Source: Nitrospira sp.
GTDB lineage: Bacteria > Nitrospirota > Nitrospiria > Nitrospirales > Nitrospiraceae
DNA length: 64,000 nucleotides
NCBI GenBank assembly: GCA_018242765.1
Contig: JAFEBH010000027.1
Coordinates: forward strand, 79,690 to 143,689
Reading direction: 5' to 3'
This document shows, in pieces, positions 45,201-52,821 of the stretch. A program made the translations under genes and the position numbers. A model generated the notes under the pieces. That model was not told the origin of the DNA. It did no database searches and saw only the letters and a list, made by a program, of their open reading frames with translations. Within the stretch, counting starts at the first letter, position 1. Each line of letters starts with the position of its first letter.

Positions 45201-46662
45201 AGCGAGGAGTCGACTCGGACGAGGGGATGTATCGCCTCGGCACCATGGGCGGCCACCAGAGTACTTCCGTCTTCCCTCGGTTTTTCAACGCGACGGCATC
45301 GCGCTCGTCCGGAGCCAGTAGGTGCGTGAGATAAGGAAGCTGTTTTTCAAGCTCTGGCATCCGGTGCCGAAGGTGAGGCGCCCAAAGATAGTCGTCCTCG
45401 TCATAGAGAAGCGTTTCCATCAGAACACCGACGCGGATCGGAGCCAGCTCCGCGATCCATTCCAACGTCCTGGAATCGAGAGCGGTATGAACAAGCCAGA
45501 TCCACACCTGATCGAACCGTTGGCCTTGAAAAAACTGCTTGGCGTGGGACAGCCAGGAGGCAGGCGAAGAGCAAGGAATCTCCGCGATGGCTGGAATGGT
45601 GATACATTCCACGCCGTTCGCTCGCAGACCGTCACTGACGCCGTACGCACCGCTGTAACTCCACGGGCGGGCGGTCTTCCATGTCAGAAAATCGAGTTGA
45701 ATGAGGAGTACCCGTGTCCGATGCGCCGGCACATCCGCCGCCGCCGAACTTGCCGGCTTTTTAACGGCCGTCCCTAACGTTTTTCTCCAGGCCAAGAATG
45801 CAGAGTCGCTGAGAGGTTCCTGTGGGGCAAGATGGGCTGGAATGTGATCTGCGGCGCAGACCACTTTGGACATCTCCGTAGCCTCCCATCCTGTTCCATT
45901 TTTGCGGGCCGCCCAGCAGCCGACGATACTTGATACTCGACCGAGGCTCTCTCCCACAGCCAAGGTGACGCCCGGATGATACTCCCGGCCGGATCGCGGG
46001 TCGCGGACATAATCGGACTCGGTCTGCGTTCTTGCGTAAGCCTGATCGATTTCTTCGATCTGAAGCTCCAGATCGTCACCGCATAAAATGCCGCCGTCCT
46101 TCACCAGCGCTGAGGCGAGCTTCAGATCAGCCGCGACAGCGGCATAGGAATGATCGCCGTCGATGAACACAATGTCGAAGTACCGAAACGGAAAAGCGGG
46201 CAGCATCTCCCTGCTCTGACCGCGGAACGGAAGCACCACATCACGATGGCCGGCAGCCGCAATGTTGTGCAGGAACAAATCATAGATCGAATCATCCTGC
46301 AACGCGTTCCACATTTCACGATAGACCGGAGCTTCCGGTCGTTTGGTAAGGTCGAAATAGGGCTTCCATGGATCGACGCAGATCACGCGGCCATTTCCCC
46401 CATGATGTCGCTTGAGGGCGTCGGCCCACGTGATAGCCGACCCTCCCGCCCAAGATCCCACCTCGAGAATGTGAAGCGGGCCGGAACCGACACGGACCGA
46501 TTCCAGGCGCACCAGCTCTTGCATGACGACGTGTCGCAAAGGCAGGCCTTGCGAAGCCCACATCACGCGCCCAAAGTACGGTTTGTTTTGGCTTCGACAG
46601 TACCGGTAGTATTCGAATTCCAACGAACTCCGGCCGTCGCCCCTGCTCTGCTCGCTACTCAT
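39259..46662 (-). CDS. 2467-residue multi-domain glycosyltransferase/methyltransferase
   Basis: Domains in order (rough residues): class I SAM methyltransferase (60-255; LHILEVGSWAGGSAITWADA, FIDGDHSYAA); GT-B/CgeB-like glycosyltransferase (315-690; YGGRVFESMASGRPVLSWSI); a GT-A-like segment with DED (710-890; FIQVDEDMIL); GT4 transferase (995-1370; VTPHFWPSVGGVEMVVEDLG, SEGEVSPLCLLEAMSLRRPW); second methyltransferase (1430-1610; IIEIGCGRGWL, VLCSEVIEHVP); GT2 (1670-1880; VSVIIPTYNRPDRL, YLDDDDRFLPD); second GT2 (1925-2170; IIIPVWNKVDL, FLNNDT, GFEDVDLCFKVRERG); and a C-terminal TPR region (2190-2467). No membrane helix, so it is cytoplasmic. It probably builds and methylates an oligosaccharide on flagellin before export, an inference from the site between csrA and fliC. 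Its start overlaps the stop of 46659-47099 by four bases. Confidence 0.88.
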   Translation of the reverse strand: MSSEQSRGDGRSSLEFEYYRYCRSQNKPYFGRVMWASQGLPLRHVVMQELVRLESVRVGSGPLHILEVGSWAGGSAITWADALKRHHGGNGRVICVDPWKPYFDLTKRPEAPVYREMWNALQDDSIYDLFLHNIAAAGHRDVVLPFRGQSREMLPAFPFRYFDIVFIDGDHSYAAVAADLKLASALVKDGGILCGDDLELQIEEIDQAYARTQTESDYVRDPRSGREYHPGVTLAVGESLGRVSSIVGCWAARKNGTGWEATEMSKVVCAADHIPAHLAPQEPLSDSAFLAWRKTLGTAVKKPASSAAADVPAHRTRVLLIQLDFLTWKTARPWSYSGAYGVSDGLRANGVECITIPAIAEIPCSSPASWLSHAKQFFQGQRFDQVWIWLVHTALDSRTLEWIAELAPIRVGVLMETLLYDEDDYLWAPHLRHRMPELEKQLPYLTHLLAPDERDAVALKNRGKTEVLWWPPMVPRRYIPSSESTPRFDRAVFHGVPYGPRRNWVAHPALRDLMTFQQPADPPTDYQRMFDRLQQASQQLLTSGRPVSESQLNDYAACLQQVREGEFTEWMAALGHWAAIVNLPSLAKFYGGRVFESMASGRPVLSWSIPAHPKNRNLFEADKEIILFPGDQPAALAAKLERVLRDRPFAERVARAGRRKAERYHTSEYRIQQTLRWIETGAEPDYGTRAGFHLPISLGASSASCPPSYDTKTTVFVLTVDDPAFPACKTALDAQLGTTFKLEIIRNVCPFSAAAQRMISDCRTEYFIQVDEDMILQPDAVASMEAVMEAAPDDVGMICFHLFDEDRGIPIQGVKIYRAALMKPLMFQDVKASEMDLLDQMGRQGIAWILHPDVMGQHGTHYTPATIYRRYKTMYEKDIRQWNTLTVDIRRKADQFRESGDLLALFALLGAAHGIVLAPLVSNREKDARQYALKELEVFTRLFLSEQPTTQPYDPSKSDMPLSNPPIPFDQVQWKPGTLESKITKVSNSAARSKPILIVTPHFWPSVGGVEMVVEDLGIGLTEAGFSVQVACHRQADRASRMYRGIEIIEVSGPEVMHDGLPVAGGEVAQLVASGRYEAVIVLGSPIHPFFYVMLEIPDLKSRRIFFQPTINQEGYDFLRSCQHGQSVLRQLADQSTAVIVLGEQTPDARYCREERIPTMMIPNGTKPLAPTGDFRRRHGIAEDTFVLLQVANLYRVKNHLRLLNTFTPVPSGVKLVMIGHETCETEYVAEVRTALAARPEVLFIPGLDRQGVAEAMQAADLVLLCSEGEVSPLCLLEAMSLRRPWLATPGCGTATAQAGGLVLPLAEFPEAVWVLRQHPDYRSRLGQAGYEHWDMCFQWEPILAAWITLLETGRLATLFEMPATVARERDELLATYGRLKTGSSAGLQDRISSPAEAPATRATIACVKQQPTTHDVIIPSYEGLMDQDQFYVNLFVNSPYWSMPEPNPDEAARWVKIAVFLEHILQRVRKNHPDASLRIIEIGCGRGWLTNLASAYGTVEGVEPVAGVVAHAKTLFPQYRFEPGTAETVLARSDFRPYDVVLCSEVIEHVPHEQKPTFLEGLKRLLTPDGYLILTTPRGEMWERWQTIAPPNQPVEAWVTEQQLENYLIGQEFAPVGIERVHVEIPSLRYIPSVTAHDLKTRELVPIYQVWAAQRAAAKMGRPSMKRPPMVSVIIPTYNRPDRLRMAIESVASQEYQDFQIIVVNDGTVPVEAIVSDLNRDGRIMLVTHDRNRGLAASRNTGLRQATGKYVCYLDDDDRFLPDHLSTLVKRLEVGDCKVAYTDAWRVHERVVNGRITEYQRDRPYSHEFNAHQLLINNYMPVLCVMHERACLDEVGGFDESLYVHEDWDLWIRLAACYLFIHIPKTTAEFTWRIDGSTMSSQPREAFVRTAEIIYRKYVHHAAPYPKIVQHQRERLAAMRRELAVKRFDCSIIIPVWNKVDLTTQCLIALSEVTDGVSYEVIVVDNGSTDSTQEFMKSLSGDVQVIRNSENLGFAKACNQGAAAATGDYLVFLNNDTIPLKGWLSTLVDEVKAHPNVAIVGSKLLYQDRSVQHAGVAVDRRSHTPYHIYRGFAESHPAVNKRRELNAVTGACLLIRRSLFSDVGGFEEGYVNGFEDVDLCFKVRERGHTIVYQPKSVVFHLESQTPGRKQHEAENGRRLMQRWGKAWWLVDNDSLFVSDGYKVVEVSQHGRSQQALQLLEDPKDRQAWEVVAETQQAGKHRDEAAVVRQLARYAEWPADRDVLMWGASVAEAVKQPTMAEAFRRRVATIDNPFEEQITIIREALTKGQVATAEARLELLLKQHPMHAEGLLLKGILCMQREQHEQAEMAFGTALHGGVERRTCLMGMGMAAMGRGYAQGAWERFREVLVDYPDDAEAIHWLLRAGAAQNRWQELGDQLHSYVKRNPEDLASRFAYAGVLLRAEQINAARREYDALLRIAPTYDGLEQLGRAISGREAVLTMEAASS

Positions 46663-47099
46663 GCCGCTTCCTTTCTCGAAGTGTCTCTCGGTTTGACGAC
46701 GTCCGGATACTCCGGGCTCATCCAGCCTTCCGCCGGTTCGATCAGCATATTGCTCCTGAATTCCTCGCGGGAAAGATAGCGGACGTCCTCGGGCCTGACG
46801 ATCATCTTGGCGTACTTGGTTACGGGAGCCGCCATCGCGACAATATCCGTTTCTTGAAACCCGATCTGCCCGATCGTTGGGTCGGGACGCAGGAACCGCG
46901 AGTTGATCTGGCCTGTGAGAAAGATCCAGGAGATCGCATCGTACGAACGGTTTCCCGTCAACGTAAGTAGGACCATACCGCCCGAGTCGCTTGCACTGAC
47001 CTTCGCCTCTGTTCCGTGCTGATGCCCGCGGAGATCGACCAGTTCAGGATGATCCATGACCATATCTGCAGCGAACATTACTGTGGAACGAATTGGCAT
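46659..47099 (-). CDS. unknown protein heading the glycosylation operon
   Basis: About 146 residues starting MPIRSTVMFAADMVMDHPEL. It reads through VSASDSGGMVLLTLTGNRSY, ISWIFLTGQINSRFLRPDPT and IGFQETDIVAMAAPVTKYAK to KPRDTSRKEAA. I recognise no family; no signal peptide or membrane helix is visible. The ATG at 47099 is chosen because AGGAG lies nine bases upstream; the frame itself extends to 47270. Its TGA overlaps the ATG of the giant enzyme, implying translational coupling. A sigma-54-like element lies about 30 bases upstream. Confidence 0.65.
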   Translation of the reverse strand: MPIRSTVMFAADMVMDHPELVDLRGHQHGTEAKVSASDSGGMVLLTLTGNRSYDAISWIFLTGQINSRFLRPDPTIGQIGFQETDIVAMAAPVTKYAKMIVRPEDVRYLSREEFRSNMLIEPAEGWMSPEYPDVVKPRDTSRKEAA

Positions 47100-47126
47100 A
47101 TCTGCAACTCCTCTCCCTCCCCCGTA

Positions 47127-47142
47127 ACAAGTTGCATGCCAG
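47127..47142 (-). promoter_or_regulatory. possible sigma-54 promoter of the glycosylation operon
   Basis: Minus-strand TGGCATGCAACTTGTT compared with consensus TGGCAC-N5-TTGCW. The -24 half is good, but the -12 half has GT for GC, so it is tentative. Confidence 0.4.
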
Positions 47143-47473
47143 CTGCAACTCTGAGAATAGTGTCGTTTTTGGGGAAATCGTGAGATCCCTGGATCCAGGC
47201 GGAACGACATCGGCAAGTCTTGCCGAGTAGGAGCGGAAGGAACTGCCAGGCCTGGCCGTCTACCCGGCAACGGAAGGATGAATGAGGGGCGATTTGTTAC
47301 AAAGCCTCAACCTCGATGCCGTGAATGATCGTGAACTTGTCCAGGAGCCGAACGTACTTCGATCAGGAGAGTTCGACGTGTTTCATCGCATTCATGAGCA
47401 GGTGTTTCTGTCACCAGCGAGAAACTACAAGGACGGCTCGGGTTGTTGCGCAACAGAACAAGAGGACGCCTGT
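47143..47473. other. intergenic stretch, no gene supported
   Basis: Between the operon head and the YcgR-like gene. Short frames exist on both strands but none has a ribosome binding site or family resemblance. No clear terminator for the YcgR-like gene. Confidence 0.35.
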
Positions 47474-48199
47474 CTAGAAAGAGCGAACTGCCGTGCTGGT
47501 TCTCTGGCAGACAGACTGCTCGATCGCCTGACGAACTGAACCACCCCACCCTCGGTATTCGATATATTCCAGTTCATTGAATCGGAATTCGATGCCGATC
47601 ATTTCACTGCCCTGCCACACATCGGTGTTTTTCACGAAGCCCGTCAAGTTTGTGATATGTCCAATCCCCGGCAACTCGAACTCCAGACGAACAGTCGCTC
47701 CCTGTCGCAACCACACCGGTCGTTGATCCAGCAACACACGACATCCTCCTCCGCTGAGATCCTTCAGTAAACCACCAAAACAACCGTTCGTGGGTAATAC
47801 GGAGGCCGATAGGTTCGTGGCGTCCGCTTGCATTAACAGAATTGGTTCGTTCGCAGACGTCCGAATATGTTTGCGCAGGTGCATTTCCTCCACGGTCTTC
47901 GGATAGGCCACGAAGAGGAGCGGCACCGGTGACGCAATCAGATCGCGAATTTCACTGCGGTACCCGACCAGTTTGCCCTCGTGAAGATAACTCACGGTGC
48001 ACGGGCGTCCACTCTCGACGCGTTGATCATGACTCAACGGCAACGGCCATTCACAGACAAGCCACGCGTGGTCCTTCCACCCCAACAGCGTTGAGCCGTA
48101 CATTACCTTCTGCCCTTCAAGCGTCAGTGACAGTTTGATAGGCAATCCCACTGATAAGAACGATGCTGGTGAGGGAGTCGGCTCGACTAATTCGTTCAT
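47474..48199 (-). CDS. YcgR-like PilZ protein (c-di-GMP motility effector)
   Basis: About 241 residues in two domains. The N-terminal half (about 20-115) is a YcgR-type PilZN domain (LPIKLSLTLEGQKVMYGSTL). The C-terminal half begins with HLRKHIRTSANEP, the RxxxR motif, and has LLKDLSGGGCRVLLDQRP, the D/NxSxxG motif, so it should bind c-di-GMP. YcgR slows flagellar rotation by contacting the switch or stator. Start at 48199 by AAGGA six bases upstream. It is divergent from the HD-GYP gene, a likely c-di-GMP phosphodiesterase. Confidence 0.85.
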   Translation of the reverse strand: MNELVEPTPSPASFLSVGLPIKLSLTLEGQKVMYGSTLLGWKDHAWLVCEWPLPLSHDQRVESGRPCTVSYLHEGKLVGYRSEIRDLIASPVPLLFVAYPKTVEEMHLRKHIRTSANEPILLMQADATNLSASVLPTNGCFGGLLKDLSGGGCRVLLDQRPVWLRQGATVRLEFELPGIGHITNLTGFVKNTDVWQGSEMIGIEFRFNELEYIEYRGWGGSVRQAIEQSVCQRTSTAVRSF

Positions 48200-48347
48200 C
48201 GTGTTCCTTCCCAGTTGAGCAGTCTCAACAAACGGATTCTGATGGGCTCTATCGGCCTGTCGAAGACTTTTCTTGAGCAGCAAGGACATGAGATGAGGCC
48301 TATTGATTCAAAATGAACGGCAACGTGCAAGGTCGTACACGCACCGA

Positions 48348-48375
48348 TCAAGTTCGACGCCTGCTTCGCCGATAA
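48348..48375 (+). promoter_or_regulatory. sigma-28 (FliA) promoter of the HD-GYP gene
   Basis: Plus-strand TCAAG, 15 bases, GCCGATAA, about 65 bases before the start codon. The -10 box is perfect. It links c-di-GMP turnover to the late flagellar regulon. Confidence 0.75.
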
Positions 48376-48441
48376 CACACGCGAACCAGCTGCAAGAGGA
48401 ACGCCCGTTGGACCACGTCTCTGACCTGGAGCCCACGATCT

Positions 48442-49728
48442 ATGGCCATAAACCGGATCTCAATCGATCAGCTGATCCCAGGGATGTATCTCGTCGAAAT
48501 GGACGTCCCCTGGTACCGCACGCCGTTTCTGTCTCATAAATTTCCCATCAAAGACCTAGAGACCGTTCAACTCATGAAGCGGCATGGGATCAGGATGGTC
48601 AAGATCGACACCAGCAAGGGGCTTGACGTTCCACCGGCTCCTCCCCCTGCTAGCCAGGACAGTGCTGAGCACACCGCATCCACCCCACCGGCCCTCCTTG
48701 AATCACCACCCTCTGCCAACACGACCACCGTCGTCGGAGTCACCGCAGCACACGACGCCAATCAACCGATCTCACAACCAGCCTCAGTCATCTATGCCCA
48801 AGCTCAAGAAGCCGTGGAGCGCATCTTCACAGATCTTGAACGTGGTATTCCTCCTTCACCTGAAGCGACCAAAGCGCTCGTGTCGACCGTCCTAGAGCAC
48901 GTGCTCCGCGATCATGCCGCGATGGTCACTCAGCTCGCCATTCAAAAGATCAAGCAGTTCGACCGGTCCCTGACGACTCATGCACTGGATACCTGCATCC
49001 TGTCGCTCATCTTGGCTCTTGAGAGCGGACTGGATCAATCAGCACAGGAACTCGTTGGAATGGGAGCATTGCTGCACGATGCGGGATATGTGCGGTTGCC
49101 CCGCAATTTAGTGCGCAAGCGAGATGAGTGCACCGGGCAAGACAAGACTCTTCTGGAGCAGCACTGCAAGCTTGGAGTCGCAGTGCTCGCCGAACAACCC
49201 GGCATGCCTGAGGATGTCCTGCGCATCGTCAGGGAGCATCATGAGCGGAGCGATGGAAGCGGATTTCCTGCCGCTCTACAAAACGACCAGACCTTGCACC
49301 TCGCGCGAATCGTCGGCATCGTCGACTTTTATGACGGCATGGTGAGCCGACGTGGGACACGTCCGTCCATGATGCCCCATGATGCGGTTCGTCAACTGTT
49401 CCTGGCCGGTGAACGAGGTCAATTCGAGAAACCTCTCGTAGAAGTGATGATTCGCAGCATCGGCGTCTATCCTGTGGGAAGCTTGGTCAGACTCAATACT
49501 GGAGAGCACGCGGTGGTCGTTGGGGTCAACCCTCAGCAACGACTCAAACCACTCGTCAAGATCACGACCGACCCACAGGGAGGCTCCTATCCCACACCAA
49601 TTGAGGTCGATCTCGCCGCCCCATCTGCGGACCATACGGTACGTTCGGTCCTCCGTGTACTCGACCCGACGCGTGAACGAGTCAACATCGGCGTACTTCT
49701 GGACAGTTCTGACTTGCGAGCAGCGTAA
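48442..49728 (+). CDS. HD-GYP domain protein, putative c-di-GMP phosphodiesterase
   Basis: 428 residues. An N-terminal DUF3391-type domain (about 1-60; ISIDQLIPGMYLVEMDVPWY) precedes a Pro/Ala-rich linker and the HD-GYP domain (about 150-340): HD pair in GALLHDAGYVRLP, then REHHERSDGSGFP and IVGIVDFYDGMVSRRG. The metal-binding His and Asp residues are present. However the usual Lys of HDxGK is Tyr and GYP is GFP, so activity may be altered. FliA-type promoter upstream. Its stop codon overlaps the ATG of the hybrid kinase that follows (TAATG), implying coupled translation. Confidence 0.85.
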   Translation: MAINRISIDQLIPGMYLVEMDVPWYRTPFLSHKFPIKDLETVQLMKRHGIRMVKIDTSKGLDVPPAPPPASQDSAEHTASTPPALLESPPSANTTTVVGVTAAHDANQPISQPASVIYAQAQEAVERIFTDLERGIPPSPEATKALVSTVLEHVLRDHAAMVTQLAIQKIKQFDRSLTTHALDTCILSLILALESGLDQSAQELVGMGALLHDAGYVRLPRNLVRKRDECTGQDKTLLEQHCKLGVAVLAEQPGMPEDVLRIVREHHERSDGSGFPAALQNDQTLHLARIVGIVDFYDGMVSRRGTRPSMMPHDAVRQLFLAGERGQFEKPLVEVMIRSIGVYPVGSLVRLNTGEHAVVVGVNPQQRLKPLVKITTDPQGGSYPTPIEVDLAAPSADHTVRSVLRVLDPTRERVNIGVLLDSSDLRAA

Positions 49729-52649
49729 TGCCTCGATCCCAGAGAAAGCACGGACGATCCAGCCGACGGACGGCAACTAACTCGTGGCCTATCGCCAACG
49801 TCGCTGACATGCTCGAAGGCTTGCCGATCGGTGCCATCATCCTTAACCCCGATCTCACGATTCTTGCCGTCAACCGCGAAGGACGCCGGTTCCTGGGACC
49901 ACGCTCGCGGCTCCCCATGAAACAATCCTTTCCAGCCTTCTGGTCGGTGCTCACGGCATCCGATGCAGACGTGATCACGGCACAACTGACCAGAGTCTTG
50001 CGCAGTGGTCATCCAATTGCCTCAAGACAACACCTCCATATGAAACGGACGGGGGCCCTCATTCCCGTGGAATGGACATGTACCCCCAACATATTTGGCG
50101 ACGGCGCTGTGCTGATGGTCTGTGTCCGTGACTTGTCTCAGGAAATGGAAGTCAAGCACGAGCGTGACCGCCTCGCCGCCATTGCGCATGAAAGTCCCTC
50201 ACCCATGATTGAGTTAGACAGACATGGCAGCCTCTTGTATGCCAATCCCGCCATGATTTCGTTGCTCTCTCGCTTCGGCTATAGCCTCGAAGGATTTCCC
50301 AGCGTGGCACCCACTCCGCTCATGGCCATCATCCAACACTGCCTCTCGACCGGCCAGACCGTACACGGGGAAGACGTCATGCTTCCGAAAGCCAATTTTT
50401 CATGGACCTTTTGTCCGATCCTTTCCCACGGAGTCGTCCGAGGGTACGCGACGGATATGACGACCGTCTACGAGACACAACATGCACTCCAACAGACAGC
50501 CATTCAACTTCGCGAGAGCAATCAACGCCTCGATCAGGCGCTTGAGAAGGCGACAGAGTCCGCACGCGTGAAGTCGGCATTCTTGGCAACGGTCAGCCAT
50601 GAATTGCGTACGCCCATGAACGGGGTGATCGGCATGACCAGTCTGCTGATGGAGACTCCTCTGACGCCTGAACAACACTCGTACGCTGAAACCATTCGTC
50701 AGTGCGGTGAAGCACTCTTGCAGTTGATCAATGATGTACTCGAATGCAGCAAAATCGAAGCCGGTAAACTGGAGTTGGAGTGTCTGGATTTTAATCTGAG
50801 AACCACTGTGGAACAGGTCCTGGCACAATTCGCCGAACGAGCCGAGACCAAAGGAGTCGAACTCACGGGGCTGGTACACGCGGCCGTTCCGACAGGGCTC
50901 AAAGGGGACCCAGGACGTCTACGCCAAATCCTTACCAATCTGGTAGCCAACGCCGTGAAGTTTACGGACAACGGAGAGGTGACCCTCCAAGCCTATCTCG
51001 AGAACGACTCCACGGATACTGTGGAGATCCGATTCGAAGTCACGGACAGTGGAATTGGCATGAGTTCCAGGACTATCGACAAGCTCTTTCGTCCTTTCGT
51101 TCAAGCGGACAGCTCGACGACAAGAAAATACGGAGGGACCGGCCTGGGTCTGTCGATTTCAAAACAGCTGGTGGAGTTGATGGGAGGTCGGATTGGAGTA
51201 CGGAGTGTCGAAGGTCAAGGCAGTACCTTCTGGTGTACGGCACGCTTCCAGAAACAAATTGGTTCTCTCCGCGCCATTCTTCCCTCCGGTGAGCTCGCTG
51301 GGAAACGCGTCCTGATTGTTGACGACAACGAATCAAACCGGATGATTCTCCACCATCTGGTTTCCGGATGGGGAATGGTGGACGACCTGGCCGAAGATGC
51401 CGAGTCGGCATGGCAGCGTATCTCAGAGGCCAACCAGAAAGGGACACCGTACGATCTCGCCATTTTGGACGTCATGATGCCCGGGAAAGACGGTTTGCAG
51501 CTCGCACGCGAGCTCACCAGCCATCCTGAGGGATCTCAGACTCGTCTTGTTGTCATGACGTCCATTCTTCAACGAGGACACGCGGAACAGGCCCGATCAT
51601 CCGGCGCAATGGGCTATCTCCCCAAACCAGTTCGTCACGACGAATTGAGAGGATGTCTCCGAACCGTTCTTGGGATACAGGACGATCAAGAACGGAAAAC
51701 CGAGCACCCCGGCTCCATCGTCCCACAACTGGTCACGAGACATACGGTCGCCGAAAATGTTCAGCACCAGCATGTGTTAGTGGTAGAAGACAATATGGTC
51801 AACCAAAAACTTGCCGTTCGAATGGTCGAGAAACTGGGATACCGACCGGATGTCGTCGATAATGGACGAGAAGCCTTGGCGGCGCTCTCAAAAGGACGAT
51901 ATGCCGCCATCCTGATGGATTGTCAGATGCCCCTCATGGATGGCTTTGAAACAACCCGAATCATTCGGGAACGCGAGGCATCAGAAACCGTTTCGAGTCC
52001 CGAGTCCCGGGTTTCAGATTCAAGACCTGAAAATACAGACCACCGACACGACACCGGCGCTTCGAAACTTGAAACCCGCCGACATATACCGATCATTGCC
52101 GTTACCGCCAATGCCATGCAGGGTGATCGTGAACGCTGCCTAGCCTCCGGTATGGACGACTATCTCTCGAAGCCGATCAAACTCGAGGAACTACGAGCCG
52201 CACTGGCACGCTGGACGCCGACTCCACCTCAGAAGGTCCATCTGAGCAAGCACACGCCGCCCCCCGGCACCACGGATCCTGCGCAATGCATTTTCGATCA
52301 CGCGCAGATGTATCAAAACATTGGGAATGACAATGAGTTGTTTGGCCAACTCATCCGTCTCTTTTTGGATCGCTATCAGACAATGTTGGCCGATATTCGA
52401 ACGGCCCTGGCCGATGGGAACTCGTCCGCAGTCGAGCGGTCAGCACATTCATTTAAAGGAACGGCAGGCAACCTATGTGCCTCGGAGGTTGGCTTGATTG
52501 CCAGTCGTCTTGAGGCAGTCGGCCGTCTGCAAGCCCTTCACGACGCCCCTCCCGTGTATGCGCAACTTGAAATCGAAGTCGAGCGGCTGGTCCATGCCCT
52601 GGAAGCCTATCGCAATGGGTACCTTCCCCTGAGACAGGCGGCCGCCTAA
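49728..52649 (+). CDS. hybrid sensor histidine kinase with two receivers and HPt
   Basis: 973 residues, no membrane helix. PAS-like (about 24-140), PAS (about 145-250), coiled coil, HisKA with His291 in FLATVSHELRTPMNGVIGM, HATPase (about 390-505; FTDNGEV, DSGIGM, GGTGLGLSISK), receiver 1 with Asp581 in LAILDVMMPGKDG, receiver 2 with Asp731 in ILMDCQMPLMDG, and an HPt domain with His907 in AHSFKGTAGNL. This is the full BarA-like phosphorelay in one chain. Receiver 2 carries an extra 34-residue segment (about 752-785) encoded by repeat-like DNA. Co-translated with the HD-GYP protein, so it may steer its activity; this is inferred. Confidence 0.93.
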   Translation: MPRSQRKHGRSSRRTATNSWPIANVADMLEGLPIGAIILNPDLTILAVNREGRRFLGPRSRLPMKQSFPAFWSVLTASDADVITAQLTRVLRSGHPIASRQHLHMKRTGALIPVEWTCTPNIFGDGAVLMVCVRDLSQEMEVKHERDRLAAIAHESPSPMIELDRHGSLLYANPAMISLLSRFGYSLEGFPSVAPTPLMAIIQHCLSTGQTVHGEDVMLPKANFSWTFCPILSHGVVRGYATDMTTVYETQHALQQTAIQLRESNQRLDQALEKATESARVKSAFLATVSHELRTPMNGVIGMTSLLMETPLTPEQHSYAETIRQCGEALLQLINDVLECSKIEAGKLELECLDFNLRTTVEQVLAQFAERAETKGVELTGLVHAAVPTGLKGDPGRLRQILTNLVANAVKFTDNGEVTLQAYLENDSTDTVEIRFEVTDSGIGMSSRTIDKLFRPFVQADSSTTRKYGGTGLGLSISKQLVELMGGRIGVRSVEGQGSTFWCTARFQKQIGSLRAILPSGELAGKRVLIVDDNESNRMILHHLVSGWGMVDDLAEDAESAWQRISEANQKGTPYDLAILDVMMPGKDGLQLARELTSHPEGSQTRLVVMTSILQRGHAEQARSSGAMGYLPKPVRHDELRGCLRTVLGIQDDQERKTEHPGSIVPQLVTRHTVAENVQHQHVLVVEDNMVNQKLAVRMVEKLGYRPDVVDNGREALAALSKGRYAAILMDCQMPLMDGFETTRIIREREASETVSSPESRVSDSRPENTDHRHDTGASKLETRRHIPIIAVTANAMQGDRERCLASGMDDYLSKPIKLEELRAALARWTPTPPQKVHLSKHTPPPGTTDPAQCIFDHAQMYQNIGNDNELFGQLIRLFLDRYQTMLADIRTALADGNSSAVERSAHSFKGTAGNLCASEVGLIASRLEAVGRLQALHDAPPVYAQLEIEVERLVHALEAYRNGYLPLRQAAA
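51981..52082 (+). repeat. in-frame repeat-like insertion in the second receiver domain
   Basis: The DNA has GTTTCGAGTCCCGAG, GGGTTTCAGATTC and CTTGAAACC phrases, much like the intergenic repeats near 4540 and 10707. It encodes a charged, low-complexity stretch (ETVSSPESRVSDSRPENT) between REREAS and HIPIIAVTANAMQ, where receivers normally have a few residues. Confidence 0.6.
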
Positions 52650-52821
52650 CCCACAATATTCACGAACGCATCGACTGCAACCGCCTGCGTGCGGCACGCA
52701 CAGGTATGTCACTGCACCGCGGCGATAAGATTTGTCGCACGTTCCTTCTGCTCTACGCGTCAGGTTTCATGTTCAACGTTTCAAGCTGTGCAGCGAGCTC
52801 AAACCTGATGCTCACAACATC
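52650..52821. other. convergent intergenic region with repeat phrases
   Basis: Lies between the plus-strand kinase and the minus-strand fliW. It has a small TGCGTG-CGG-CACGCA hairpin near 52686 and phrases (CAGGTTTCATGTTCAACG) of the dispersed repeat. No gene. Confidence 0.4.
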
